A stretch of 32,053 bases of DNA, from assembly GCA_963558075.1 (NCBI GenBank), contig CAUWFN010000022.1, positions 1 to 32,053 on the forward strand, read 5' to 3'. Position numbers and translations under genes: made by a program. This DNA is from CALHKP01 sp963558075 (lineage in GTDB: Bacteria > Bacillota > Clostridia > Peptostreptococcales > Anaerovoracaceae). A model generated the notes under the pieces. The model was given only the letters and a program-made list of their open reading frames with translations. It was not told the DNA's origin and did no database searches. Shown piece after piece: positions 32,040 to 32,053 of the stretch; position 1 is the first letter of the stretch, and every line of letters starts with the position of its first letter.

Positions 32040-32053
32040 CAAAAAGATTGTTT

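Overview
The window reads as a chromosomal segment of an anaerobic, low-to-moderate GC Firmicute of the class Clostridia. The signs are a [FeFe]-hydrogenase, a Ni-CO-dehydrogenase homologue, a PduL/AckA acetate branch, a DNA polymerase I with a degenerate proofreading domain, SpmA/SpmB, and clostridial-style AGGAGG ribosome sites. I could not fix the genus. No tRNA, rRNA, CRISPR array, IS element or phage gene was seen.

Left third (1-12,800, all minus strand): a bacterial microcompartment (BMC) locus of ethanolamine-utilisation (EUT) ancestry but with unusual content. One transcription unit runs TPR protein - DUF4037 - DUF4125 - MerR regulator - eutS - eutP and ends at a strong terminator. 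After about 250 bp of non-coding DNA and a 5'-truncated eutQ remnant comes a second unit: long BMC shell protein with a C-terminal domain - CoA-acylating aldehyde dehydrogenase - pduL - small BMC shell protein - (internal terminator) - cooS-like gene - [FeFe]-hydrogenase - iron alcohol dehydrogenase. The core chemistry would be aldehyde to acyl-CoA to acyl-phosphate, with alcohol formation recycling NADH; acetate kinase is encoded about 18 kb away in the same window. No signature aldehyde-producing enzyme (ethanolamine lyase, diol dehydratase or glycyl-radical enzyme), no BMC-T and no pentameric vertex protein is present. Instead the locus carries a CO-dehydrogenase homologue and a hydrogenase. 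The CooS protein keeps every expected metal ligand but, by alignment from memory, has lost the proton-relay histidines and the catalytic lysine of known CODHs, and carries a cysteine-rich insertion. This is the best candidate for an undescribed system.

Middle (12,850-25,200, minus strand): housekeeping genes. asd - ftsK - rimO - polA - coaE - membrane-anchored solute-binding protein form one long run from a good promoter upstream of asd. rpmF and ackA each have a recognisable sigma-A promoter. FtsK has an unusually long glycine/Tyr-Gly-Leu-rich linker.

Right part: on the plus strand, a small GntR (YtrA-type) regulator - ABC ATPase - ABC-2 permease operon (25,339-27,320) with its own promoter, operator-like repeats and terminator. 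Convergent to it on the minus strand are a DppA-type M55 D-aminopeptidase, lysA, an S66 LD-carboxypeptidase, spmB and spmA. An almost perfect sigma-54 promoter lies upstream of spmA.
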